Counted from the stretch's first letter, positions 7,901 to 14,810 are shown. The stretch: DNA of 18,739 bases from Acetothermia bacterium UBA3571 (GCA_002375995.1 DFNI01000008.1:1-18739); one strand, 5' to 3'. Numbers and translations are program-made. Notes: generated by a model from the letters alone, not told the origin.

Positions 7901-8883
7901 CCGAGGTCCAAGTAGCGGAACCTCTTTCCCGCTCCCAGGGCGTATTCCTCCCCGTTTACGGAGACGGACATGAACTCCACCATCTCCTCGAGGAACCTTT
8001 CCTCCAGGGCGCTTCCGGACACGAAGGGGTAGCGTTTTTCGGCGTCCCCGGAAAGGCCATGTTCATCGTTGTAGGCACGGATGGCGTCCTCGACCCAGCG
8101 CTTCGCGATCTCGGAGGGGGCGTTGCGCAGAAGGAGGACGTCGGTTCCCCCGTCCCTGATCACCCTGAAGTCGAGGTCCCTTTCGGGGTTTTTCTCGAAG
8201 ATCTCCCGGAGGTATTCCAGGCCGTATCGCGTCAAGGTCCTCCAGAGTGCCCCGTCCGGGGAGATGGTCAGCCGCACCTGGGTGAAGTCGGGCACATATG
8301 GGGTAGCAAGTTCGAAGTAATAAAGTCCCCGGAGGTCGACCCGATACGGGGCCGGCTCCCATGGCCTGTTGGGATCGAAAAGGTAAAACTCCGTCTCCAT
8401 GTGCCCCCGTTCCCCCCGGAACACCCGTACCTCCAGGGTTCCCAGGGAGCGGGAGGCAAGCCCCTCCACGCGGAAGCCTTCGCCCAAATAGGAGAGCTTT
8501 GCCCCGAGGAGGGTGCGGCGGGGAACGGCGAAGGAGTATTGGTTCCCCAGGGAAAAGTTGCCCAGGACTCCTTTCCACCGTTCCGTGTCCAAGTAAACCC
8601 CGAAGTCCTGGAACGCCACCCCGCGGCTTGAGTCGAGCTTGGCCTTGATAGTGATGATATCCAGGGCCTTCCCCTCGATGGCGGCGTTGAAGCCCTGCCG
8701 CAGGGACGGGACCCAGGGGGTCAGGTTGGCCCGCCGCAGGGCATCCCGGTCCCCGATGCCCAAGGCGAAGCTCCAGGTGTAGTTCCCCTGTACCGAGAGG
8801 GTGAAAGAGGGCGTCTGCTCTTGAGTGGATGCGGGGATGGAAAGGAGAAGGAGGAGGGCCGCGAGGATCCAGGGGCGCCGCAC
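4909..8883 (-). CDS. Giant outer-membrane beta-barrel protein with SprA-like modules and an internal beta-propeller
   Basis: 1324 residues with a GTG start three bases after the upstream stop, preceded by a GGGAGGT Shine-Dalgarno sequence. A Sec signal peptide is visible (WILAALLLLLSIPAS). Residues about 60-150 (AIEGKALDIITIKAKLD... GNFSLGNQYSF... RRTLLGAKLSYLGEGFRVEG) and 404-451 (SERVTRDGKRLKRGQDYTID... ELRVEYE) resemble modules I know from SprA/Sov-type proteins, the T9SS outer-membrane translocon. Residues about 540-860 carry repeated WVYVATKRGI, LYLGTEGGLYL, LYYGTEAGLF and LLWVGSE units, as in two-component-regulator-type beta-propellers. Residues about 875-1324 are alternating amphipathic strands ending LVLSFSF, a typical BAM-recognised barrel end. 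At about 2400 residues a classical SprA is much larger, so orthology is unproven; a different surface barrel protein is the alternative. It is last in the coupled protease and PorV-like gene set. Confidence 0.75.
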   Translation of the reverse strand: MRRPWILAALLLLLSIPASTQEQTPSFTLSVQGNYTWSFALGIGDRDALRRANLTPWVPSLRQGFNAAIEGKALDIITIKAKLDSSRGVAFQDFGVYLDTERWKGVLGNFSLGNQYSFAVPRRTLLGAKLSYLGEGFRVEGLASRSLGTLEVRVFRGERGHMETEFYLFDPNRPWEPAPYRVDLRGLYYFELATPYVPDFTQVRLTISPDGALWRTLTRYGLEYLREIFEKNPERDLDFRVIRDGGTDVLLLRNAPSEIAKRWVEDAIRAYNDEHGLSGDAEKRYPFVSGSALEERFLEEMVEFMSVSVNGEEYALGAGKRFRYLDLGAEDVIVETLEIEVRLPGEDEFGPLPPGGTFSFRLFPEAGILRVDFPDWFFADGAGLRASFDHSAQRAVFLLSPLSGIVPDSERVTRDGKRLKRGQDYTIDYEGGVLQLFTPLKEGEELRVEYEVPHGLGTGPQENFLGFSVSLGKGTEIFVFRSAESIQMTPTTPLMPNDHTVAGLRLSGSGDGWSCSLVLGASVNVFPPGKNERIPGPNRITDIATVSAPDGIYTVFAHLRGISVFHEGVFSGYRTGRRVHDLLYLPDADVLLLAEGGTVTVVDLSRSFPFDWQESYTELALYQQGLEEPGGGGEGNEALALAADETWVYVATKRGIIRFPREVLRSLPEIVADEERWRTWKKEHLRIWLLLPAEEYPTALVAAEWGLYLGTEGGLYLHRDNGTWEEVSQVQGPVHALLWLHEPIPGYPAGLYAATASGVVFVRDVVGETVVEGVEALSLAAAGDALYYGTEAGLFGPEGGPLFDIAAPVTALEGEGGLLWVGSEATAVEGEKPSALSLWEVDVSQGTATEYPTAVNRILPTDPGSFRDIPPEGNTDRGLLAQFTWSERCERGSLSWYVRTSTPGYEPIDRPPPGDTHAVGFSFSRKGEDLSLNLQGSVGMRKLFTHPVTNVQGTFSLAWSPGPTLDLRISPRIRGLGAVDLKAEASYALGFGWTNPEKEPEKGLLRKIAAQLVGGIKGGVPGSGGTVRLQAVVGPFGPFTLSFQGRRPFLLGGEPRGKESLSADLSGTLSLFGLAGKFGWNEAWSRDLGPFVAGGWRFSRKASFTPKFDPIRFGDWEFRPNLSIALEMGPAETRVSLKGSPSLGYGGKSGRVTFGFELAYRYASRTGDMAGSASLTPRWTLSLPSLMRLELSASLAGEVLVRPGAPEPRVRASLKKISCALTPLIWEGLEPKVVLTYTPGRLELSLPRTSFQLGDITLEVNSRFRWTLSRGDVEGEIKFSSSSLPLGEDWSLNLEGGYLLMLRRGQDLKQGLFLRGNLVLSFSF

Positions 8884-8886
8884 CGG

Positions 8887-9714
8887 CTACCTCCCGGGCT
8901 CCCACGAAGCGCCGGCGGAGATGGTCAAGGGAAGCTGGGGATGAACCCGGATTCCCCAGTGGGCCCGGTAGCTTCCGAACCCCACGGTGGCACCGAAGGA
9001 GAAACCCAACGGCCCGTACCCAAAACGCAGGCACCACTGATCTGTTCGGATTTCAAGGCCCGCGGCGTAATCGAGACGCGAGGCGGAGTCATAGCGCACA
9101 TTGGCCACCGCCATAAGGGCCATTCCCTCGAGATCCCCGACCACGGCGAGCCCCCCCCGCACCCCCCAGGGCCAGGGTTCCCGGTGACCCTCGTACTCCA
9201 CGGGCACGGAGGCGGCGTTCTCGAAGACCACCCCCGCTACGATCCCTTGCGCCCGTATAACGAGGGCCGGGGCCAGGGCCCAACCGAAGGCCTTCCCGGG
9301 TTCGGCCTGGAAGAACCCCTTCCACATCGCCCCGATGCCGAGATACTCCCCCAGGGGAAGTCCGGCGGCGAAGACCACACCGTAGGCGGCGTACGCGGGA
9401 TCGCCCGTCGACGCACCGGAGTCCAGAGAATAGACCCCCAATCCCCAGTAACTTCCCGCGGCTTCCACGTAATAGAAATCCAGCACCCCAAAGAGGCGCG
9501 AGTAGGAGGAGCCCAGCGAGACGGCGTCGGCGAAGCCCAGTAGCGCGGGGTTGGCGCGCAGGGCCTCGGGGAAGTGGGAAAAGGCGGATAAGAACCCCCC
9601 CAAGGACACTTCCCGGGGGCCACCCAGGGCGAAGAGGTCCCCCACTCCCCAATAGCCTTCGCCCACCGCCGAAGTCCCCGCCGCTAGGGCCAAAAGGAGG
9701 AAGAGCGCCCTCAT
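8887..9714 (-). CDS. PorV/UPF0164-like outer-membrane beta-barrel protein
   Basis: 275 residues. A Sec signal peptide (MRALFLLLALAAGTSA) is followed by strand-rich sequence with many Gly and aromatic residues. The N-terminal plug-like segment (LGGPREVSLGG... FPEALRANPALLGFADAVSLG, residues 30-68) matches the pattern 'A..NPA.L......' of FadL-related PorV/PorQ proteins. In T9SS, PorV collects secreted cargo from the SprA translocon by recognising the cargo's C-terminal domain. The frame is open to 9903, but the ATG at 9714 is chosen because it gives a signal peptide directly and a four-base ATGA overlap with the protease gene. The last residue is Arg rather than Phe, so the closing strand differs from textbook porins. 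A generic lipid or hydrophobic-compound channel is the alternative. Confidence 0.68.
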   Translation of the reverse strand: MRALFLLLALAAGTSAVGEGYWGVGDLFALGGPREVSLGGFLSAFSHFPEALRANPALLGFADAVSLGSSYSRLFGVLDFYYVEAAGSYWGLGVYSLDSGASTGDPAYAAYGVVFAAGLPLGEYLGIGAMWKGFFQAEPGKAFGWALAPALVIRAQGIVAGVVFENAASVPVEYEGHREPWPWGVRGGLAVVGDLEGMALMAVANVRYDSASRLDYAAGLEIRTDQWCLRFGYGPLGFSFGATVGFGSYRAHWGIRVHPQLPLTISAGASWEPGR

Positions 9715-11801
9715 CGCTGCACCACCACCTTCGCCGGGGGCGAGACCCCGCGGTCGGTTACAAGCACCGCGAGGTAGATCCCGTTGGCTACTGGGATGCC
9801 GGTCGAGGAAAGGAGATCCCAGCGAACGATCCCCCGCCCCGGGAAAACCTCTTCCTCGTACACCGACCGGCCCAGGATGTCGTAGACGCGGATGTAAGCC
9901 CACCCTACCCCTTCCGGGAGCGCGTAGCGAAAGAGGGCTTCAGATACCGCCGGCGCGGTCAAAACCTCTAGGGCCGGGAGCTCTCCTGGGGTGGGAGGCG
10001 CGAGCTCCGCCACCGCCCCGGGGGCGTAGACCTTCCCGTAGCCCCACGCGTTGTCGGGAAGGTCCCAACCGGTGTAAGCGTCCTTCCGCGCCCCCGCCAC
10101 CAGGGCCGCCCTCAGGGCCTCCCAGTCGGCGTGGGGATCCAGGGAAAGGAGGAGGGCGCACACCCCGGCCACGTGGGGAGCGGCCATGCTGGTCCCGGCC
10201 ATGTAGCGGTGGATCCCATCCGGGGCCAGGAACCCCCCGTACACATAGGCATCGGCGGAGCGGGCGGAAAGGATCCACGCACCAGGGGCGGTGAGGTCGG
10301 GCTTTATGCGGCCATCCCGGGTGGGCCCGTGGGAGGAGAACGGGGCCAAATCATACAGGCGATACTCCGACACCTGCGCCCCGAGTTGGGATTGCCACCG
10401 GTTCCGCGTGGTATATGCCCCCACGGTGATCACCTTGTGGGCGTTCCCCGGTTCGGCGATAGTCAAAGCGGCCTCGCCTTCCTGGAAATTGCCGTAATCG
10501 GTGCTCGAGAGCCACCCGTCGATGCGTCCCCCGGCTGGGGAAGGGGCAAAAGTCAGGGCGAGGTAAACCCCCACGGGAAGGCCCGTCCAACTGAGGTGGA
10601 TGAGCTTGTCGCCGTTGCGGGGGTCGGGGCCTGCGGAAGCGTTGTCCACGAATATCTCCCCGCCGGGAAGGACCACGAGCTTTTGGGTCCCCGGTGGGAC
10701 ATCCTCTACCTTGTCCACATAAGAGACGGACACGGTAAATGAGGCGGAGGCGTTGTGCCAAAAGTTCGCCTCGCCAACGGGGTTCGCGACGAGGATATGC
10801 CAGGTAACTGGGCTGAAGACCTCGCCGCCCACGTGGATCCTATCCTCGGCCTCGTTCCCGGCGGCCACCACGATGACCCGTCCTGGTCGATCGAGGGTCG
10901 CGTCGATGGCCTGCTCGAAGAGGGAGGTGCCGTCGTGGGGCCCTCCGTGTCCGCCCAACGAGAGGTTCACCACCGCGGGAAGCCCCAAAGAGTCAGCCAC
11001 CCGGAAGACGAACTCCACCCCTTCCACCACGGTATCTTCGTAGAAGGTGGACTTCACCACCACAAGCTCCGCTCCCGGGGCCACCCCGGGGAGCGATGCC
11101 TCGGAGCCGGCGGCGATCCCCGCCACGTGGGTCCCGTGCCCCGAGGTATCCCGGGACACCGGCGCCCCCCACGCGATCCCCTGCTCGATCTCCTCCCGGG
11201 AGAAGTCCTCCCCGTAGGACAAGGGCCACTGATCGGGGACCCCGGCGGCGGACTGATCCCACAGCCACAGGATCCGGGAGCCTTCCAAGGTTCCGTCCCC
11301 GTCGCGATCGACCCTGAAGGCCGGATGCAGGGTATCGACGCCGGTATCGACGATTCCCACGAGGACCCCTTCTCCCCTGGTAGGGGGAACCCCCTCCCAC
11401 ACGTCCGGAACACCGATCTCCGGGACGGAGATGTCGAGGCGCGGGGAGAGAGGACGTGCCGCCTGGACGAATACCACCTGGGGATGACCGGCGACCTCCT
11501 CCAAATCACCGATCGCAATCGAACCGGTGGCGATGTGCCCGATCACCGTCTCGGGGCGGAACCCGGGGATGTCCCAGGCCTCGCCTGGGTCCCGGGTAGC
11601 TACTAGCACCCGCACCCGGGCGCCTTCGTCCTCGGTAGAGAGGGAAAGGAGGCGCGGAAACTCTAGCGCCAAAAGGCCTTCGGTTCCCACCCGCTTCCAT
11701 GAGCCCTCAAGGTACCTGAGCAAGGGATCCAACCTCTCGGGACCCGCGACGGCGATGAAACCCCACACGAACAGAAGGGCGAAAACGAGGAGCTTTCGCA
11801 T
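9711..11801 (-). CDS. Secreted subtilisin-like (S8) serine protease with T9SS/FlgD-like C-terminal domain
   Basis: 696 residues. Signal peptide MRKLLVFALLFVWGFIAVAG. Residues 60-120 look like an inhibitor-I9-type propeptide. The catalytic domain is complete: D152 (GIVDTGVD), H222 (SGHGTHVAG), oxyanion-hole N316 (VVAAGNE) and S538 (AGTSMAAPHVAG). Residues about 330-450 form a beta-rich insertion between N316 and S538. Residues about 617-696 (YIRVYDILGRSVYEEEV, GIVRWDLLSSTG, VANGIYLAVLV, KVVVQR) have the strand and motif order of type A T9SS sorting or FlgD-Ig-like domains. The protein is therefore expected outside the inner membrane, possibly attached to or released at the cell surface. Its stop overlaps the PorV-like start by four bases. 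It starts 15 bases after the metal-ABC permease with only a weak Shine-Dalgarno sequence, which suggests co-transcription. Confidence 0.92.
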   Translation of the reverse strand: MRKLLVFALLFVWGFIAVAGPERLDPLLRYLEGSWKRVGTEGLLALEFPRLLSLSTEDEGARVRVLVATRDPGEAWDIPGFRPETVIGHIATGSIAIGDLEEVAGHPQVVFVQAARPLSPRLDISVPEIGVPDVWEGVPPTRGEGVLVGIVDTGVDTLHPAFRVDRDGDGTLEGSRILWLWDQSAAGVPDQWPLSYGEDFSREEIEQGIAWGAPVSRDTSGHGTHVAGIAAGSEASLPGVAPGAELVVVKSTFYEDTVVEGVEFVFRVADSLGLPAVVNLSLGGHGGPHDGTSLFEQAIDATLDRPGRVIVVAAGNEAEDRIHVGGEVFSPVTWHILVANPVGEANFWHNASASFTVSVSYVDKVEDVPPGTQKLVVLPGGEIFVDNASAGPDPRNGDKLIHLSWTGLPVGVYLALTFAPSPAGGRIDGWLSSTDYGNFQEGEAALTIAEPGNAHKVITVGAYTTRNRWQSQLGAQVSEYRLYDLAPFSSHGPTRDGRIKPDLTAPGAWILSARSADAYVYGGFLAPDGIHRYMAGTSMAAPHVAGVCALLLSLDPHADWEALRAALVAGARKDAYTGWDLPDNAWGYGKVYAPGAVAELAPPTPGELPALEVLTAPAVSEALFRYALPEGVGWAYIRVYDILGRSVYEEEVFPGRGIVRWDLLSSTGIPVANGIYLAVLVTDRGVSPPAKVVVQR

Positions 11802-11816
11802 CGAGCGAGATTCTAC

Positions 11817-12650
11817 CTACAGTGGTTTCGTCTCGCCAACTGGATGGGATGTGGGCCGGCGGCGCTTGGGGGAAAAGAACACGGCCAACGCCAAGAACAT
11901 CGCCCCCACCAGGGAGATCGCCGCCCCGAGGGGGAGGTCCAGGGCGTAAGAGGCCAGGAACCCGAGGCCCGCCGCCGCAGCCCCCATGCTCCCTGCTAGA
12001 ACGAGGACGGCCTTCATGTCGTAAGCGAGCTGGGCCGCTGCGGCCGCGGGGATGAGGAGGAGGGAATAGATGAGGATTCCCCCCACCAACCGTAGCGAGG
12101 CCGCCACCAGCGCCCCCACCACGAAGAGGACGGCCCAAGTGTAGGGCCGGGTGGGGATCCCCGCCTCTTCTGCCAGCCGCCGCTCAAGCAGGATCGAGAA
12201 CACCTCGCGCCGGAAGAAGAGGAGAAACGCGCCGCTTCCCCCGAGGATCGCCGCGAGCAAGCCCACATCCCTCCAGCTAGTCCCCAAGATGCTACCCCAA
12301 AGGAGCGAGAGGGCGGGGCTGGAGAAGGCCGGGCCGGGGACTAGGGAGAGGAAGATGAATCCCAGGGCCATGGTCACCGGGAACACCACCCCCAGCACCA
12401 CTTCGGCGGGGAGCCGGGTGGTTTCGGTGAGGGGCCCGAGGATACCGGCTATGAGGAGAGCGAACGCCACTGACATCGCCAGTGGTGAGACCCCCAATAC
12501 GAGACCCAGGGCGGCCCCGGCGAAGGCGGCGTGGGCCATGGCGAACCCCACCGCCGAAAGCTGCAGTCGCACCACCACTGCCCCCCAAAGCCCGCAAAGC
12601 CCCCCCACCAGGAGCGCCGCGGCGAGGCTGGGAAGGAGGATCTCCCACAT
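11817..12650 (-). CDS. Metal ABC transporter permease (ZnuB/MntB-type, ABC-3 family)
   Basis: 277 residues made almost entirely of hydrophobic helices, the normal size for ABC-3 family permeases that import Zn, Mn or Fe. Family landmarks visible are the N-terminal GLCGLWGAVVVRLQLSAVGFAMAHAAFAGAALG segment, FSILLERRLAEEAGIP near the coupling-helix region, and the RLVGGILIYSLLLIPAAAAAQL helix. The ATG overlaps the stop of the ATPase gene by one base (TGATG), so translation is coupled. The frame extends upstream through the ATPase gene, but that part is antisense-like noise. The metal is not identifiable from the permease. Confidence 0.92.
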   Translation of the reverse strand: MWEILLPSLAAALLVGGLCGLWGAVVVRLQLSAVGFAMAHAAFAGAALGLVLGVSPLAMSVAFALLIAGILGPLTETTRLPAEVVLGVVFPVTMALGFIFLSLVPGPAFSSPALSLLWGSILGTSWRDVGLLAAILGGSGAFLLFFRREVFSILLERRLAEEAGIPTRPYTWAVLFVVGALVAASLRLVGGILIYSLLLIPAAAAAQLAYDMKAVLVLAGSMGAAAAGLGFLASYALDLPLGAAISLVGAMFLALAVFFSPKRRRPTSHPVGETKPL

Positions 12651-13369
12651 CAGGGAACCCCCACCACCAGTCCCCGGAGGCCGCGGATCGGAGCGGGGAT
12701 CTCTCTCACCCTCCCCCCGCGCACGAGGAAGGCCCTGTCTACCTCGCCCAGGAGGTCCTCCTCGTGGAACACCGCGAGCACGGTGATTCCCCGAGCTCGG
12801 AGCGAGAGGATCCTCTTCGCGAGGTCCGCCCGGGCCTCCGGGTCCAGGGAGGAAAGGGGTTCGTCCAGGAGCAAAAGCTCTGCTCCTTTCGCTAAGGCCC
12901 GGGCCAAAAGCAACCGCCGCTGCTCCCCTCCCGAGAGGTGCCCCACCGGCCACCTGGACTTGTGGGAGAGCCCCATTTCCTCCAGGGCCCTCTCGCAGGC
13001 AGCGATGTCCTCCCGGGGAAGCCGCCTCCAGGGGCGATGACGGCCGAACCTCCCCATGAGCACCACATCGCGGGCGATGAAGGGGGTATCCGGCGGAAAC
13101 GTGAGGGCCTGGGGGAGATAGGCCACCCGCAACCTGAGCTTGCGTCCAGCCCGGCGCACCTCTTCCCCCAAGACTCGCACCATCCCGCCTTGATGGGGCA
13201 AAAGCCCGAGGACCACTTCGAGGATCGTGGTCTTTCCCGCTCCGTTGGGCCCAACCAAGGCAGCGAACTCTCCGTCTTCCACCCGGAGGGAGACCCCGTG
13301 GATGGCGGGGCGGTCGGCCCCGAGGTAAGCGGCGGTGACGTCCTCGAGCTCTACGGCAAAATTTCCCAT
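12650..13369 (-). CDS. Metal ABC transporter ATP-binding protein (ZnuC/MntA-type)
   Basis: 239 residues. All ABC ATPase motifs are intact: Walker A GPNGAGKTT, a Q-loop region at AYLPQALTF, signature LSGGEQRRL, Walker B LLLLDEP with SSLD D-loop, and H-loop VFHEED. It would energise the adjacent permease at the inner face of the inner membrane. The start chosen is the ATG at 13369 with a GGAGGAG Shine-Dalgarno sequence 8-9 bases upstream. It overlaps the FmdE-like gene by 19 bases. The frame is open further upstream to 13588, but that part is Arg/Pro-rich and lies inside the neighbouring gene, so it is not coding. Confidence 0.95.
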   Translation of the reverse strand: MGNFAVELEDVTAAYLGADRPAIHGVSLRVEDGEFAALVGPNGAGKTTILEVVLGLLPHQGGMVRVLGEEVRRAGRKLRLRVAYLPQALTFPPDTPFIARDVVLMGRFGRHRPWRRLPREDIAACERALEEMGLSHKSRWPVGHLSGGEQRRLLLARALAKGAELLLLDEPLSSLDPEARADLAKRILSLRARGITVLAVFHEEDLLGEVDRAFLVRGGRVREIPAPIRGLRGLVVGVP

Positions 13370-13782
13370 TCGAAGAGCTCCTCCTCCGGGAGGTAAAGGA
13401 CACGGCGGGCGAGCTCCTCGGGCTCCGCGGCATCGTGGAATTCCCGTGTCCAGCCGTCCTTCAGCGTTATCCGTAGGGATCTTCCCCGAACCCGGAACGT
13501 GGCGCGGGGGATACCGCCGTCCCGTATCCGGAGGTTCCCTTTTCCTGCGGTGCAGCCGGTAGAGATCTGGATCCCGTCCACAAGACAAGATACGGGCGGA
13601 GTGGTCCCCGTTTCCACCTCGGCCTCGATCCCCTGGTACCCGGGGTGGTCGAGGAGCCTTAAGGCGAGGGCCCCCATCTTGAGGCCGGCCACCATGAAGG
13701 GGCCGAGGTGTCCGTGGAGGCGTACGCCGAAAAAGAGAAGGGCTTCAAAGCCCTCGTCGGGGGGAATGCGGCGCCAGTGCAT
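13351..13782 (-). CDS. FmdE-like small protein embedded in the metal ABC operon
   Basis: 143 residues. Residues 20-85 match the formylmethanofuran dehydrogenase subunit E (FmdE) N-terminal domain: a helix start with LHGHLGPFMVAGLKMG (H23, H25), then SCLVDGIQISTGCTAGKGN (C66, C77). These His and Cys residues form the likely metal site of the family. The C-terminal zinc-finger part of long FmdE versions is absent. There is no Mo/W formylmethanofuran dehydrogenase in the window, so the name reflects homology only. Its place between the metal-binding protein and the ATPase, with a one-base overlap upstream (TGATG) and 19 bases downstream, suggests a role in handling or sensing the imported metal. 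That role is inference. No signal peptide is seen, so it is probably cytoplasmic. Confidence 0.82.
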   Translation of the reverse strand: MHWRRIPPDEGFEALLFFGVRLHGHLGPFMVAGLKMGALALRLLDHPGYQGIEAEVETGTTPPVSCLVDGIQISTGCTAGKGNLRIRDGGIPRATFRVRGRSLRITLKDGWTREFHDAAEPEELARRVLYLPEEELFEWEILP

Positions 13783-14597
13783 CAGGGAGTTTCCCGCAAG
13801 GCCTCTACCGCCGAGAACACCGCCTCGGTGTTCCGGGCAAGCATGGAGAGGAGGTCCGCCGTCCCGGGAAGGGCCCCGGGGAAGTTGGTGAGCACAACAT
13901 GCATTGCCCCCAGGGCATGGGCGAGCTTGGCCCCGAAGGAGACGCCCGACTGGAGGTTGTCGATCACGAGCATGGCCCCAGCCTCCCTTCCTTTGGCGAC
14001 GAGCTCCGTGAGGTCCTTCAGGGAGAGGCGCTCTTCCGGGGGATAGGTGGCGACGACGGCAAGTCCTAGCCACTTCGCGAACCCGGCCTGCCACTGCATC
14101 ACGATGGCTGGGATCTCTTGGAGACGGAGTTCAGCGGCCTTTTGAACTACCTCTGCCGCGAGGGAGCGGACCCGTTCCACGAACGCTTCCTTCCTTTCGG
14201 CGAAGGCGCTGGCCATATCCGGGCGCAGATTCGCCAGGGCACCGGCAACGGCCTCGGCCTTGGCGATCAAGGGATCGGGGGTGTTCCACGGCCCTTTCAG
14301 GGCGAGCACCGTGGCATCGGGGTTGACCCGGGAGAGGAAGGCCTCGAGCCAGGGCTCGATGCCGTGGTAGAGAACCAGCTCGGCCCGGGCCACCGCCATG
14401 AGGTCGCTGGGTTTCAGGTCGTAGTGGGCCGGGCAGAACCCCGGGGGAATGATAACGGTCACTGCCACCGCATCCCCTCCGACTTCCTCCGCGATATTTC
14501 CCAGGACGGCGCTTGTGGCCACGACCCGCACGGGCTCGGCACCGCAGAGGGGAAGGGCCACTGCAATAAGCGCTGCGATCAAGAGAAGCTTCCGCAT
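13782..14597 (-). CDS. Metal ABC transporter substrate-binding protein (ZnuA/TroA-like, divergent metal site)
   Basis: 271 residues. The signal peptide is MRKLLLIAALIAVALPLCGA. A cysteine sits at position 18, but LPLC is a poor lipobox, so a soluble periplasmic protein is likelier than a lipoprotein. The cluster A-I metal-binder fold is visible: VVIIPPG-like loop, YDLKPSDLMAVARAELVLYHG, the long linker helix, and ATYPPEERLSLKDL. Canonical proteins have a DPHxYEP-type motif and a second-lobe His. Here the segment reads GFCPAHYD (C55, H58), another His occurs at 78, and the second-lobe segment is IVMQWQAGF with Gln instead of His. The His-rich loop of ZnuA is absent, so the metal may not be zinc. 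The ATG at 14597 is firmly placed by AGGAGG seven bases upstream in a 138-base non-coding gap. It is first in the seven-gene minus-strand run. Confidence 0.88.
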   Translation of the reverse strand: MRKLLLIAALIAVALPLCGAEPVRVVATSAVLGNIAEEVGGDAVAVTVIIPPGFCPAHYDLKPSDLMAVARAELVLYHGIEPWLEAFLSRVNPDATVLALKGPWNTPDPLIAKAEAVAGALANLRPDMASAFAERKEAFVERVRSLAAEVVQKAAELRLQEIPAIVMQWQAGFAKWLGLAVVATYPPEERLSLKDLTELVAKGREAGAMLVIDNLQSGVSFGAKLAHALGAMHVVLTNFPGALPGTADLLSMLARNTEAVFSAVEALRETP

Positions 14598-14606
14598 CCA
14601 CCCTCC

Positions 14607-14639
14607 TTTGTAACACGATTTTTCTTTTTGTGCTACAAA
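14607..14639. promoter_or_regulatory. Inverted repeat between promoter and start of the metal-uptake operon (candidate operator)
   Basis: Arms TTTGTAACAC (14607-14616) and GTGCTACAAA (14630-14639) are complementary at nine of ten positions and separated by 13 AT-rich bases. On the minus strand the repeat runs from the candidate -10 box, which it overlaps, to the Shine-Dalgarno sequence of the substrate-binding protein gene. That is where a repressor would block transcription. A Fur/Zur- or DtxR-family site is plausible by context. An RNA hairpin next to the ribosome site is the alternative. Confidence 0.5.
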
Positions 14640-14666
14640 CATACCCGGTTCGTGTCCCCTTTGCAA
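14638..14666 (-). promoter_or_regulatory. Candidate sigma70-type promoter of the metal-uptake operon
   Basis: Read on the minus strand, TTGCAA (14661-14666) and TATGTT (14638-14643) are separated by exactly 17 bases. Each matches four of six consensus positions. The expected transcription start is about 35-40 bases upstream of the substrate-binding protein ATG. It is back to back with the tRNA-Gln promoter. Confidence 0.45.
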
Positions 14667-14694
14667 ACCGCTTTCTTCTTCCTCCACCGAAATC

Positions 14695-14723
14695 TTGCCT
14701 CTGGCCCCTTTCCCCACTAAGAT
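14695..14723 (+). promoter_or_regulatory. Candidate promoter of tRNA-Gln and rnc
   Basis: TTGCCT (14695-14700) and TAAGAT (14718-14723) are spaced by 17 bases, each matching four of six consensus positions. The expected start near 14730 is only a few bases before the mature tRNA 5' end at 14736. No other promoter space exists for the RNase III gene, so this probably drives both. Confidence 0.45.
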
Positions 14724-14735
14724 TTTCTTGTCCGC

Positions 14736-14809
14736 TAGGGCGTCGGCTAACGGTAGGCCGCGGGACTTTGGATCCCGTTGTGGAGGTTCGAATCCTCCCG
14801 CCCTAGCCA
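14736..14809 (+). tRNA. tRNA-Gln (anticodon TTG)
   Basis: A complete cloverleaf of 74 bases including an encoded CCA. The acceptor stem TAGGGCG pairs fully with CGCCCTA, with discriminator G before CCA. The anticodon stem is CGGGA/TCCCG around loop CTTTGGA, giving anticodon TTG (Gln). The T arm is GGAGG-TTCGAAT-CCTCC. The next gene starts after a single intervening base, which is unusual. Confidence 0.95.
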
Positions 14810-14810
14810 C

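Noticed and set aside
5851..8631. Long plus-strand frames (494 and 414 codons) opposite the giant outer-membrane protein
   Set aside because: They are antisense to a protein with a signal peptide, recognisable modules and a barrel end. Their composition (Pro, Gly, Arg, His-rich, no domain) is typical of GC-rich shadow frames.
4909..11801. Calling the barrel cassette a complete type IX secretion system
   Set aside because: The motor and ring components (PorK/L/M/N), PorT and PorU are absent from the window and the large protein is about half the SprA length, so only a partial or SprA-like resemblance is claimed.
12651..13433. Upstream extension of the permease frame to 538 residues
   Set aside because: The upstream part lies out of frame inside the ABC ATPase gene, which has all its motifs. 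The TGATG junction gives the real start.
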